Assembly (NCBI RefSeq): GCF_013911085.1
Contig: NZ_JACERN010000026.1
Coordinates: 1 to 64,000, forward strand
From: Aquitalea aquatica
GTDB lineage: Bacteria > Pseudomonadota > Gammaproteobacteria > Burkholderiales > Chromobacteriaceae
Reading direction: 5' to 3'
DNA length: 64,000 bases
Both the position numbers and the translations under genes were made by a program. The notes beneath the pieces were generated by a model, which ran no database searches, was not told the DNA's origin, and saw only the letters and a list, made by a program, of their open reading frames with translations. This document shows, one piece after another, positions 15,536 through 24,207 of this stretch. The stretch's first letter is position 1. Each line of letters opens with the position of its first letter.

Positions 15536-17968
15536 ATGAAACAAAACTGCATGTCCAGCCTGCTACTTGGCTTGTGCATGGCTAGCAGTAGCCTGATGGC
15601 GGAAATCCCCCTGTGGCAGCAAGCCGACTACGTGGCTGCCATTCTCAAAGCACGTGCCGGCGAACCGGCGGCGGCGCTAGCCATGCTGGAAAACCAGCGC
15701 GCCCGCTCCCCCTTGCAGGGCAGCCTGTTCGACGATTACCTGACCCTGTTGTGCTGGAGTGGCCGGCCGGCCGATGCGCTGGCCAGCCTGCCATCGCCGC
15801 ATGATGGCTTGCGCAGCGACACCCTGGCCTTGCTGGCTCGCGCTGCGCGTGACACGCGGCGCTACCCGCAGGCGGTAGCGCTTTACCAGACACTGTTGCA
15901 GCGTGAGAACCGTGCCGACTGGACGGCTGGCTTGGCCATGGCGCAGGCCGAGGCAGGCCAGATAGCAGATGCCCGCCGCACGCTGGAGCAGGCTGCTGCG
16001 GTAGCACCTGCTGGCGATGCGCGCGAGCTGGTGCGGGCGCGGGCCTATGTGCTGATTCAGGCCGGGCAGCTGACCGAGGCACTGGCCTATCTGCAAGACC
16101 GGCAAAGCGATTACCCGCACGACACACCGCTGCAAAACCTGCTGGTCGAGGTGCAACTGCGGCTGGGCATGCCGGAGCAGGCCTTGGCCACGCTACGCCA
16201 GCAAGACCACCCCGATCCTGTTTTGCAGCGCCAGGCCGAGCTGGATCATGCCGCCACGCTGAGCCGCTGGGGCCGCATGCAGGAAAGTCTGCAAAACGGC
16301 AGCGGGCGGCATGCGCAGACCGATGCCGCACTGACGCTGAACCAGCAGCTGCTGGATGCACTGCCGGCCGGTGACAGCCGTCTTGGCAACCGGGTGCTGG
16401 ACGACCGTTTGCAGATGCTGACCCAGCGCGGCCGTTTTGCTGAGACGATTCAGCTCTACCAGTCGCATCCGGGGCTGCCACTTAGCGCATACGGTTTGGC
16501 GGCAACCGCAGATGCCTATCTGGCACAGCGCCAGCCGCAAGCCGCTGTGCCCTTGTATCGCGAGGCCATCCGTGGCAATCCCGCTGCCGACGAGGCGCTG
16601 GATTGGCGCAGTGCTCTGGTGTACGCCTTGCTGGAGAGTAATGACTTTACCGGCGTCCGCGCCGAACTGGCCGCCATGCGTACCACCACGCCGCGTGTGC
16701 GCAGCAATGCCGCCGGCCAGCGCAGTTTTAATCCGGACTATCAACGCGTGCTGCTGCTGGATGCCATGCTGGCGGCCTACCAGGACCAGACCCGGGCCGC
16801 CTGGCAGCAAGTGGAGCTATTGCTGCGCGATGCTCCCTTCAATACCGAACTGCGGCAGAACCAGGCAGCGCTGGCCTTGCAACGCGGCTGGCCGCGCCGT
16901 GCCGGTGACATTTACCGTCGCTTGCAGGTGGATGATCCGGCCTCGCTCGAGGCCCGCGCCGGGTTGGCCAGCGTGGCGCTGGATACCTGGGAGTATCCGC
17001 AGGCGGCAGCCATCCTGGGCGAACTGCGGCAACAGCGGCCGGACTGGACAGAACTGGACAAGCTGCAGCGCAGCTACGACTGGTCGCAACGGCCGGAGCT
17101 GACGGTAGAGGCCGGGCGCGACCTGTCCGGCGGCCAGGGCAGTAGCGAACAGAATGCCTGGGATACCCTGTCACGGTTGTATTCCTCCCCCTTCGGCCAC
17201 TGGCGGCTGTTTGCCCAGCATCAGCTGCAGCGGGCCAGCTATGTCGATCAGCCGGAGCCGGCCAGCTATGAAACTGGCGGCTTGGGGCTGCAATACCGCA
17301 GCGCGCAGGGCAGTGGCGAGTTTGGCCTGCTGGCTGGCATGGATGGTCAGCAGCAGGCTGGCGCCTTTGCCGGCTACAGCTGGACGCCGGATGACCAGTG
17401 GACTCTCGGTGCACGCTACGAGCAGAACAGTGCCGACACCCCGCTCAAGGCGCGGCTGAGCCAGACCCGTGGCAACAAGGCCGAGCTGCAGGCGGGCTAC
17501 CGGGTGGATGACTACCGCCAGTTTTCCCTGCAACTGAGTCAACTGTCGCTGTCCGACGGCAATCTGCGCCAGTCGCTGGGTGGCGGCTGGACCGAGCGCT
17601 GGCATAGCGGCCCGCTCTACAAGCTGGACAGTACGTTATGGCTGGCTGCCAGCCACAATCGCGACACGCCTTCCGCCCTGTATTTCAATCCGCGGAGCGA
17701 TAGCGAAGCCGACCTCACCATTACCCAGGACTGGCGCTTGTGGGGCCATTACGACAACAGCCTGCATCAGCGGCTGGGGCTGACGCTTGGCACATACCAG
17801 CAGCAAGGCTATGGCAGTGGCGGCGTATGGGGGCTGATGCTGGAGCAGGAATGGCGCTGGGGCGAGCGTGCCAGCCTGCGTTATGGCTACACCCGGGTAC
17901 GTCACCCCTATGACGGCCAGGCTGATTTTGGCAGCAAGGTTTATCTGAATATCGATTGGCGGTTCTGA
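15536..17968 (+). CDS. pgaA: PNAG export porin PgaA
   Basis: An 810-residue outer-membrane protein. A signal peptide ending near SSSLMA is followed by about 500 residues of TPR-like helical repeats that bind de-N-acetylated polysaccharide in the periplasm. A C-terminal beta-barrel of alternating aromatic strands ends in YLNIDWRF, with a terminal Phe for barrel insertion. It exports poly-beta-1,6-N-acetylglucosamine. The start ATG at 15536 gives a clean signal peptide; an in-frame TTG at 15512 is possible. Its TGA overlaps the pgaB ATG. Length is about that of E. coli PgaA (807). Confidence 0.93.
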   Translation: MKQNCMSSLLLGLCMASSSLMAEIPLWQQADYVAAILKARAGEPAAALAMLENQRARSPLQGSLFDDYLTLLCWSGRPADALASLPSPHDGLRSDTLALLARAARDTRRYPQAVALYQTLLQRENRADWTAGLAMAQAEAGQIADARRTLEQAAAVAPAGDARELVRARAYVLIQAGQLTEALAYLQDRQSDYPHDTPLQNLLVEVQLRLGMPEQALATLRQQDHPDPVLQRQAELDHAATLSRWGRMQESLQNGSGRHAQTDAALTLNQQLLDALPAGDSRLGNRVLDDRLQMLTQRGRFAETIQLYQSHPGLPLSAYGLAATADAYLAQRQPQAAVPLYREAIRGNPAADEALDWRSALVYALLESNDFTGVRAELAAMRTTTPRVRSNAAGQRSFNPDYQRVLLLDAMLAAYQDQTRAAWQQVELLLRDAPFNTELRQNQAALALQRGWPRRAGDIYRRLQVDDPASLEARAGLASVALDTWEYPQAAAILGELRQQRPDWTELDKLQRSYDWSQRPELTVEAGRDLSGGQGSSEQNAWDTLSRLYSSPFGHWRLFAQHQLQRASYVDQPEPASYETGGLGLQYRSAQGSGEFGLLAGMDGQQQAGAFAGYSWTPDDQWTLGARYEQNSADTPLKARLSQTRGNKAELQAGYRVDDYRQFSLQLSQLSLSDGNLRQSLGGGWTERWHSGPLYKLDSTLWLAASHNRDTPSALYFNPRSDSEADLTITQDWRLWGHYDNSLHQRLGLTLGTYQQQGYGSGGVWGLMLEQEWRWGERASLRYGYTRVRHPYDGQADFGSKVYLNIDWRF

Positions 17969-19929
17969 TGAAAACGAAACAATGGTTTTTGCTGATGTGG
18001 CTGGCCCTGTGCACACTGTTTGCGCTGGCCGCGCCGGTGCAGGCCGGCTCCGGGCTGATCATTCTGTGTTACCACGAAGTGGGGCAGCCAGATGAGCGCA
18101 GCAGCGACCCCTTTGCTGTGGATGCCCGCAGCCTGGTGCGGCAGATGGAATGGATGCGCGGGCAGGGTTATCAGTTTGTCAGCGTGGAGGATGTGCTGGC
18201 CGACCGTGCCGGCAAGAAGCCGCTGCCGGACAAGGCGGTGCTGCTGACTTTCGATGACGGCTACCGCAGCGTCTATACCCAGGTCTATCCGGTATTGCGC
18301 AGCTTTCATGCGCCGGCGCTGATAGCGCTGGTGGGGAGCTGGCTGGAGGCTGCGGATGGCGAGCAAGTGCGTTATGGCGAGGGCCTGGTGCCACGCAGCA
18401 CCTTTCTGAGCTGGGCGCAGATCCGCGAAATGCAGGCCAGCGGCCTGGTCGAGGTGGCTAGCCACAGCTATGCCGAGCATTTTGGCCAACAGGCCAATCC
18501 GCAGGGCAATAGCGAGCCGGCCATTACTTCGCTTGCCTGGAAAGCAGGCGGCTATGAAACCCCGGAAGCCTACCAGGCGCGTGTCCGTGCCGATTTGCAG
18601 CGCAACAGTGAGTTGATCAAGGCGCGTCTGGGCCGCGCACCACGGGTGATGGTATGGCCCTATGGCAGCTATACCCGCGAAACGGCGGCCATCGCCGGCG
18701 CACTGGGCATGCCGCTGACCATGAGCCTGGACGAGGGCATCAATACGCGGCAGACCCCGCTGGCCGGGCTGCGCCGACTGCTGCTGGACGCCAATATGAG
18801 CGTGGCCGATCTGGCCTGGCAGTTCCAGCAGCTGGAAACCTGGCCGGACGGCATTCGGCCCGAGCCCAGCCGCATCATGCATGTCGATCTCGACTATATC
18901 TACGACCCCGATCCGGCGCGGCAGGAAGCAAACCTGGGCCGTCTGCTGGAGCGGGTCAAGGCCATGGGGGCCAGCACGGTCTATCTGCAGGCCTTTGCCA
19001 ACCCCGAAGGCGATGGCGTGGCGCGGTCGCTGTATTTCCCCAATCGCCACCTGCCGATGCGGGCTGATCTGTTCAACCGTGCAGTCTGGCAATTGCGCAC
19101 CCGTGTTGGCGTGCGCGTCTACGCCTGGATGCCGCTGCTGGCTTTCGATCTGCCGCGTGAAAACCCCTTGCGCCAGCAAAGAGTGCTGGCTCTGGGGCGG
19201 CAGGGGCTGCCGGAGCAGCAGGGCTATATCCGGCTGAGCCCGTATTCGGCCGAGTCGCGGCAGACCATACGCGAGATTTACGAAGACCTGGCGCGCAGCG
19301 TGCAGTTTGACGGCCTGCTGTTCCATGACGACGCCACCCTGTCCGATGTGGAAGACATCAGTGGAGCCGCCATGGCAGCCAACCGCGCCATGGGCCTGCC
19401 GGACTCACTACCCGCATTGCAGCAGGACGAGGCAGCCCTGCAGCGCTGGAACGACAGCAAGATCAAGCTGCTGGACGACTTCACACTGGAGCTGGCACAA
19501 GTGGTGCGCACCTGGCAGCCCACGCTGAAAACCGCCCGTAATCTCTACGCCGGGGTGGTGATGAATCCGGCGACGGAAAGCTGGTTTGCCCAGTCCTATG
19601 CCACGGCGCTGCAGCACTACGACCGTGTGGCCGTCATGGCCATGCCCTATATGGAAAACGCCGCACAACCACGGCAATGGCTGCGCCAGCTGTTTGACAA
19701 GGTAAAGGCCGTGCCCGGTGCGCTGGATCGCACGGTGTTCGAATTGCAGGCGCGTGACTGGCGCAACGGCAAGCCGATTCCCACCCGGGAAATGGCCGAA
19801 GTAGTGGATGAGTTGCACACCCGCGGCGCACGCCACATTGCCTATTACCCGGACGACCTGTTCCAGGACCAGCCGCGGCTGGCCGATTTCAAGGCGGCAT
19901 TTTCCATGCGCAGCCGTCCCGAACAGTAA
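17968..19929 (+). CDS. pgaB: Poly-beta-1,6-N-acetylglucosamine N-deacetylase PgaB
   Basis: A 653-residue periplasmic enzyme with two domains. The N-terminal carbohydrate-esterase 4 deacetylase has ILCYHEVG, TFDDGYRS (metal and base Asp pair), EVASHSY and MVWPYGSY. The C-terminal glycoside-hydrolase-like GHL13 domain has HVDLDYIYDPDPARQ and LLFHDDATLSD. It removes acetyl groups from PNAG to allow export through PgaA. The N-terminus is a plain Sec signal peptide ending PVQAG, and no lipobox Cys is placed correctly, unlike the lipoprotein PgaB of E. coli. Start codon overlaps the pgaA stop (TGATG). Confidence 0.93.
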   Translation: MKTKQWFLLMWLALCTLFALAAPVQAGSGLIILCYHEVGQPDERSSDPFAVDARSLVRQMEWMRGQGYQFVSVEDVLADRAGKKPLPDKAVLLTFDDGYRSVYTQVYPVLRSFHAPALIALVGSWLEAADGEQVRYGEGLVPRSTFLSWAQIREMQASGLVEVASHSYAEHFGQQANPQGNSEPAITSLAWKAGGYETPEAYQARVRADLQRNSELIKARLGRAPRVMVWPYGSYTRETAAIAGALGMPLTMSLDEGINTRQTPLAGLRRLLLDANMSVADLAWQFQQLETWPDGIRPEPSRIMHVDLDYIYDPDPARQEANLGRLLERVKAMGASTVYLQAFANPEGDGVARSLYFPNRHLPMRADLFNRAVWQLRTRVGVRVYAWMPLLAFDLPRENPLRQQRVLALGRQGLPEQQGYIRLSPYSAESRQTIREIYEDLARSVQFDGLLFHDDATLSDVEDISGAAMAANRAMGLPDSLPALQQDEAALQRWNDSKIKLLDDFTLELAQVVRTWQPTLKTARNLYAGVVMNPATESWFAQSYATALQHYDRVAVMAMPYMENAAQPRQWLRQLFDKVKAVPGALDRTVFELQARDWRNGKPIPTREMAEVVDELHTRGARHIAYYPDDLFQDQPRLADFKAAFSMRSRPEQ

Positions 19930-20015
19930 GTGCTACCGGCCGTGTGCCGGCCCCCCGTCCCCAGCCCGGCGGCGATCATTGCCGCTGTCGCTGCACACAT
20001 GCAAGGAGTCAGATC

Positions 20016-21263
20016 ATGACCACCGCTCTGGCACTGCTATTGGGCTATGCTTTTTTCTACCCGCTGTTCATGGCGTATTTATGGATGGTGGGGGCAATCC
20101 ATTACTACTTTCATTACGAACGCAAAGACCCGCCGCTGGATCAGCCGCCGCCGCTGGATTACCCGCCCATTACCGTGGTGGTGCCCTGTTACAACGAAGA
20201 AGACAATGTGCGCGAAACCCTGCACTACGCGCTGTCACTGGACTATCCGGAATACGAAGTGATTGCTGTCAACGATGGCAGCAAGGACGCCACGGCCTCC
20301 ATCCTGAATGAACTGGCGGCGCTACATCCGCGGCTGCGCGTACTGCATCAGGCTAGCAACCAGGGCAAGGCGGTGGGGCTGAACACGGCGCTGACCATGG
20401 CCCGCTACGAATACCTGCTGTGCATTGATGGCGATGCGCTGCTCGATCCCTATTCGGCCAAATGGCTGATGCGCCACTTTCATGGTTCGCCACGGGTGGG
20501 GGCGGTGACCGGCAATCCGCGCATCCGCAACCGCACTACCTTGCTGGGGCGGCTGCAGGTGGGCGAGTTCACCGCCATCATCGGGCTGATCAAGCGCGCC
20601 CAGCGTACTTATGGCCGGCTGTTTACCGTGTCCGGGGTGATCAGCGCCTTTCGCAAGACGGCGGTGGTGCAGGCCGGCTACTGGAGCGACGACATGCTGA
20701 CCGAAGACATCGACATCAGCTGGAAAATCCAGCTGCAGCACTGGGATGTACGCTTCGAGCCGCGCGCGCTGGTGTGGATACTGATGCCGGAAACCCTGCG
20801 CGGCCTGTGGAAGCAGCGGCTGCGCTGGGCCAAGGGTGGTACCCAGGCGCTGATGCGCAATGCCTGGATTGTCGGCCACTGGAAGCACCGCCGCATGTGG
20901 CCGGTGTATGCCGAGTATTTCCTCAGCGTGGTGTGGTCGTACGTCATGGCCTTCATCATCGTCAGCTGGCTGCTCAGCCTGTTGTTGCCGGGCATCGTGC
21001 CGGTGATGGAGTCGCCCTTTCTGCCCGGCTGGCATGGCGTGGTGCTGGGGGTGACCTGCATGCTGCAGTTTGCCACCAGCAAACTGATGGACAGCCAGTA
21101 TGACGTCGATCTGGGCAAGAACTATTTCTGGATGATCTGGTATCCGCTGGCCTACTGGCTGCTGAATATCGGCACCACCGTGGTGGCTTTCCCGCAGGGC
21201 GTGCTGCGGCGCAAGGGCAAGCGTGCACGCTGGGTCAGTCCGGACCGGGGAGTACGCGCATGA
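20016..21263 (+). CDS. pgaC: PNAG synthase, GT2 glycosyltransferase PgaC
   Basis: A 415-residue inner-membrane glycosyltransferase. It has N-terminal membrane helices, then a GT2 domain with VVPCYNEEDN, VNDGSKD, DGDALLD (DxD), TEDIDISW and QRLRWAKGG (QxxRW) motifs, then C-terminal helices. It polymerises GlcNAc from UDP-GlcNAc and moves the chain across the membrane, in complex with PgaD and under c-di-GMP control in known systems. The ATG at 20016 has GCAAGGAG upstream. It overlaps pgaD by 4 bp. Confidence 0.95.
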   Translation: MTTALALLLGYAFFYPLFMAYLWMVGAIHYYFHYERKDPPLDQPPPLDYPPITVVVPCYNEEDNVRETLHYALSLDYPEYEVIAVNDGSKDATASILNELAALHPRLRVLHQASNQGKAVGLNTALTMARYEYLLCIDGDALLDPYSAKWLMRHFHGSPRVGAVTGNPRIRNRTTLLGRLQVGEFTAIIGLIKRAQRTYGRLFTVSGVISAFRKTAVVQAGYWSDDMLTEDIDISWKIQLQHWDVRFEPRALVWILMPETLRGLWKQRLRWAKGGTQALMRNAWIVGHWKHRRMWPVYAEYFLSVVWSYVMAFIIVSWLLSLLLPGIVPVMESPFLPGWHGVVLGVTCMLQFATSKLMDSQYDVDLGKNYFWMIWYPLAYWLLNIGTTVVAFPQGVLRRKGKRARWVSPDRGVRA

Positions 21264-21805
21264 AAAAACTGGCCGATGTGCTGATCATACGCGCTGCCCA
21301 CAATATGAGCTGGCTGCAGCGGCTGGTGTCACGGCTGCTGACCGTGCTGTGGTGGCTGCTGTGGGTGTATCTGTGGCTGCCGGCCCTGGCCTTTGCCAGC
21401 TTGCTGATCTGGGGCGAACAGCTATTGCCGGTGACGGTGCGGATCGACCAGCTCCCCGGTCATCTGGCGGTGCTGGGACGCTATGCCTTGCTGGTCTGCC
21501 TGTTTGGTGGCGGTCTGGTGCTGTGGTCGCGCATCAACTACTGGCGCTTTTCCGGTGAGGAGCAGCGCGGCGCCATCGCCAATGTCACGCTGCAAGACAT
21601 GGCGGCCGACCTGGGGCTGGAACCAGCGCTACTGCAGGCCGGCCAGGCCGGCAAGGTCGTGGTGGTACATCACAATCCGGAAGGCGGGATTCACCACCTG
21701 GACATCCTGCTGCCCTTGCCGGCCAGTGCGGCGACACCGCCAGAACCTGCCCTGACCATGTCGGCGAGCCTGCCCTTGTCAGTCGCCCAGCCCGGCAAGC
21801 GCTGA
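21260..21805 (+). CDS. pgaD: PNAG biosynthesis accessory protein PgaD
   Basis: A 181-residue membrane protein with two transmembrane segments near residues 25-50 and 70-90 and a C-terminal cytoplasmic part. In E. coli PgaD binds c-di-GMP together with PgaC and activates synthesis. Its start overlaps the pgaC stop by ATGA. It is longer than E. coli PgaD (137), with extra C-terminal residues. Its last 27 bases overlap the convergent MocR gene. Confidence 0.85.
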   Translation: MKKLADVLIIRAAHNMSWLQRLVSRLLTVLWWLLWVYLWLPALAFASLLIWGEQLLPVTVRIDQLPGHLAVLGRYALLVCLFGGGLVLWSRINYWRFSGEEQRGAIANVTLQDMAADLGLEPALLQAGQAGKVVVVHHNPEGGIHHLDILLPLPASAATPPEPALTMSASLPLSVAQPGKR

Positions 21806-23224
21806 GTCGCCCATGCCCGAGGCCAGCTCGCCCACCCGCACCAGCGCCCGTTCGTAGGCTTCGTTCCAGGGGTAGCAGCAGGACAGGCGCAGGCAGTTGC
21901 GATAACGGCCGCGTGCCGAGTACATCACCCCCGGCACCACGGTAATGCGTTCGGCCAAGGCCGCATGAAACAGCTCCAGCGTGTCCACGCCAGAGGGCAG
22001 CTCCACCCATAGCAGGCAGCCGCCAGAGGGCAGGGTGGCGCGGGTGCCCTGCGGGAAGCGGCTGGCCACCGTGCCGCGCAGCCGCTCCATCTGGCTCATG
22101 AAATGGCGACGGATCAACCGCAGGTGGTGGTCGTAACCGCCGCTTTCCAGATACTCGGCCAGGGTTTCTTCCAGCAGGCGTGGTTGGCCCAGCGAGCTGG
22201 CGCACTTCAGCTGCAATACCTCGCGGGCAAAGCGCCCGGCGGCAATCCAGCCAATACGAAAGCCCGGTGCCAGCGTCTTGCTATAGCTGGAGCACAGCAG
22301 CACCCAGCCATCACGGTCGAAGGCTTTTACCGCGTCCGGCGTTTGCACGCCGTAGTGCAGATCGGCGTGCGGCGCGTCCTCGATCAAGGGCACGCGGTAG
22401 TCGTTGACCAGCTGCGCCAGCCGGCGCTTGGCCTCGGGCGGCATGGTGCTGCCCAGCGGATTGTGCACGGTGGGCATGGCCACGATGGCTTGCAGCCGTT
22501 TTTCCGACAGCAGCAGTTCCAGTGCATCCAGCGACAGCCCGCTATTGGGATGGGTGGGGATTTCGATCACCGACAGGCCCAGGCTTTTCAGCAGCGGCAG
22601 CAAATAAAAATAAGTAGGCGATTCCAGCCCCACCGTATCACCCGGCTTGCACACCGCGCGCAAGGCCAGTTGCAGCGCTTCGGAGCAGCCATTGGTGATG
22701 ACGATGTCGTCCATGGCCAGCACGCAGCCCCAGCTGACCGCACGCTGGGCGATTTGCCGGCGTAGCCGTTCGGAGCCGGGCGGGAAGGGGTAGTCGGTGG
22801 TCAGCTCCGGCTGCTGGCGCAGCAGCCGGCCCATGATGTGCTTGAAGCGGGTGGTGGGGTAGAAGTCACTGCCGCGCGGGCTGGCCAATGACAGGTCGAT
22901 GAAATCAGCAGCGGTCTGTACCCGCATCACGGTTTCGATATGGTCCACCACCTCGCCGGTGGGCGCGGCTTCGCTCTGGCGGCGCATGCGCGGCAGCGGC
23001 AGGCTGGCGGCAGCTTTTACATAGAAGCCGGATTGCGGCCTGGCCTCGATAAAACCACGGTCTTCCAGCGTGCGATACGTCAGCAGGATGGTGGAGGGGC
23101 TGACCTTGTGCATGGCGCAGGCCTTGCGTACCGAGGGCAGGCGTTCGCCAGCGCGTACCACACCGTTCTGGATCAGGGTGATCCACTCATTGACCAGCTG
23201 TTGATACAGCGGCTCCTGGCTCAT
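21779..23224 (-). CDS. MocR-type GntR/aminotransferase-like transcriptional regulator
   Basis: A 481-residue fusion. A GntR winged helix (residues 1-75, GERLPSVRKACAMHKVSPST) is followed by a fold-type I aminotransferase domain with VSWGCVLAMDDIVITNGCSEAL and the PLP-lysine segment SSYSKTLAPGFRIGW. MocR proteins sense an amino acid or PLP compound and often control a neighbouring transporter or metabolic gene. It is divergent from a LysE-family exporter, which is its likely target. The start at 23224 follows CAGGAGACGTGTA. A longer reading to 23266 has no support. Confidence 0.9.
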   Translation of the reverse strand: MSQEPLYQQLVNEWITLIQNGVVRAGERLPSVRKACAMHKVSPSTILLTYRTLEDRGFIEARPQSGFYVKAAASLPLPRMRRQSEAAPTGEVVDHIETVMRVQTAADFIDLSLASPRGSDFYPTTRFKHIMGRLLRQQPELTTDYPFPPGSERLRRQIAQRAVSWGCVLAMDDIVITNGCSEALQLALRAVCKPGDTVGLESPTYFYLLPLLKSLGLSVIEIPTHPNSGLSLDALELLLSEKRLQAIVAMPTVHNPLGSTMPPEAKRRLAQLVNDYRVPLIEDAPHADLHYGVQTPDAVKAFDRDGWVLLCSSYSKTLAPGFRIGWIAAGRFAREVLQLKCASSLGQPRLLEETLAEYLESGGYDHHLRLIRRHFMSQMERLRGTVASRFPQGTRATLPSGGCLLWVELPSGVDTLELFHAALAERITVVPGVMYSARGRYRNCLRLSCCYPWNEAYERALVRVGELASGMGDSALAGLGD

Positions 23225-23272
23225 TACACGTCTCCTGCAGGCTGTGGGATGGCCTGGCCGGCACAATTTGGC

Positions 23273-23347
23273 CCGGAACAGACCGGAACAGTTTTGTATG
23301 TTGCCAACTGTTATGGTCTCAATTGTATTTTTCTGAATCTGTTACTG
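23273..23347. promoter_or_regulatory. Direct repeats between the MocR gene and the LysE exporter
   Basis: CCGGAACAGA is repeated in tandem (23273-23282 and 23283-23292, one mismatch at the end) and CTGTTA occurs at 23308 and 23339, 31 bp apart. MocR regulators characteristically bind direct repeats in divergent promoters. The whole 241-bp gap holds no other gene. Confidence 0.45.
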
Positions 23348-23465
23348 TCCAGTCCCTTTGCGTACCATGTGCTCATCAAAAACCGATAGCGCTGCCGCCT
23401 TTGCCCGGCTGGCCACAAGCCGGTCGCTGCAGGTGCTTCCGCCTCAGCCCTACCCTGGAGTTGTC

Positions 23466-24098
23466 ATGAATCTTGTTGCACTGGTCACCTATCTGCTGGT
23501 GATGTCCATCACCCCCGGCCCGAATAATCTGGTGCTGGCCTCGTCCGGGGTCAATTACGGCTTTGGCCGCACCCTGCCAGCCATGATGGGCATGGCGCTG
23601 GGGCTGGCGCTGCAGGTGGGGGTGTTGACGGTATTCCTGGGTAATCTGGTGGCCTTGATCAGCAGCGTGCAGCTGTATCTGGCCCTGGCTGGCTGCAGCT
23701 ATCTGCTGTGGCTGTCTTGGGGGATGGCCCGCGCTGGCGCGGCCGGTGAGCAGGATGATCAAGGCCAGCCCATGGGTTTTGTCGGCGGCCTGCTGTTCAA
23801 CTGGCTGAACCCCAAGGTGTGGCTGATGGGTTTCAATATTGCCGTGGTGTTCCTGCCGCAGCACATGCACCCCTTCACCGCCGGCCTGCTGTTCGCTGCC
23901 ATTACCTTTGTGGTCGGCTTGCCCTGCATTGCGCTGTGGGCGGGCAGTGGCGTGGCCATCCGCCGCTGGCTGGCCTCGCCGCGCCGGCTGCGTGCCTTCA
24001 ACTGCGGCATGGCCGCCATGCTGGCCGGTACGGCTTTCTGGCTGCTGGCGCAGATGCTGCCTGCCGACGTGCTGCCAGCCGTTGGCGGCCTGATTTGA
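23466..24098 (+). CDS. LysE-family amino acid exporter
   Basis: A 210-residue inner-membrane protein with about six membrane helices and the family start SITPGPNNLVLASSG. It matches the LysE/RhtB translocators that export amino acids. Substrate unknown. The ATG at 23466 has CTGGAG upstream. It is divergent from a MocR regulator, a common regulator-transporter pairing. Confidence 0.85.
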   Translation: MNLVALVTYLLVMSITPGPNNLVLASSGVNYGFGRTLPAMMGMALGLALQVGVLTVFLGNLVALISSVQLYLALAGCSYLLWLSWGMARAGAAGEQDDQGQPMGFVGGLLFNWLNPKVWLMGFNIAVVFLPQHMHPFTAGLLFAAITFVVGLPCIALWAGSGVAIRRWLASPRRLRAFNCGMAAMLAGTAFWLLAQMLPADVLPAVGGLI

Positions 24099-24133
24099 GT
24101 CAGCAGAATCCTGCCGGAGCATGACGCATACCC

Positions 24134-24158
24134 AGCCCGCATTTGCGGGCTGTTTTGT
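24134..24158 (+). terminator. Terminator of the LysE exporter gene
   Basis: AGCCCGC and GCGGGCT pair across an ATTT loop and are followed by GTTTTGTTG, 36 bases after the stop codon. Confidence 0.75.
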
Positions 24159-24172
24159 TGGCGGCGTACAAT
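24143..24172 (+). promoter_or_regulatory. Possible sigma-70 promoter of gltX
   Basis: TTGCGG and TACAAT are spaced 18 bp, 36 bases before the gltX start. The -35 lies inside the exporter's terminator stem, so the two signals would share sequence. Confidence 0.4.
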
Positions 24173-24207
24173 AGCGCCTTTCTTCATCCGGCTGGACCCA
24201 TCCCATC

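Noticed and set aside
17941-19326. 461-codon minus-strand frame opposite pgaB
   Set aside because: Antisense shadow of a strongly supported gene with high GC third positions.
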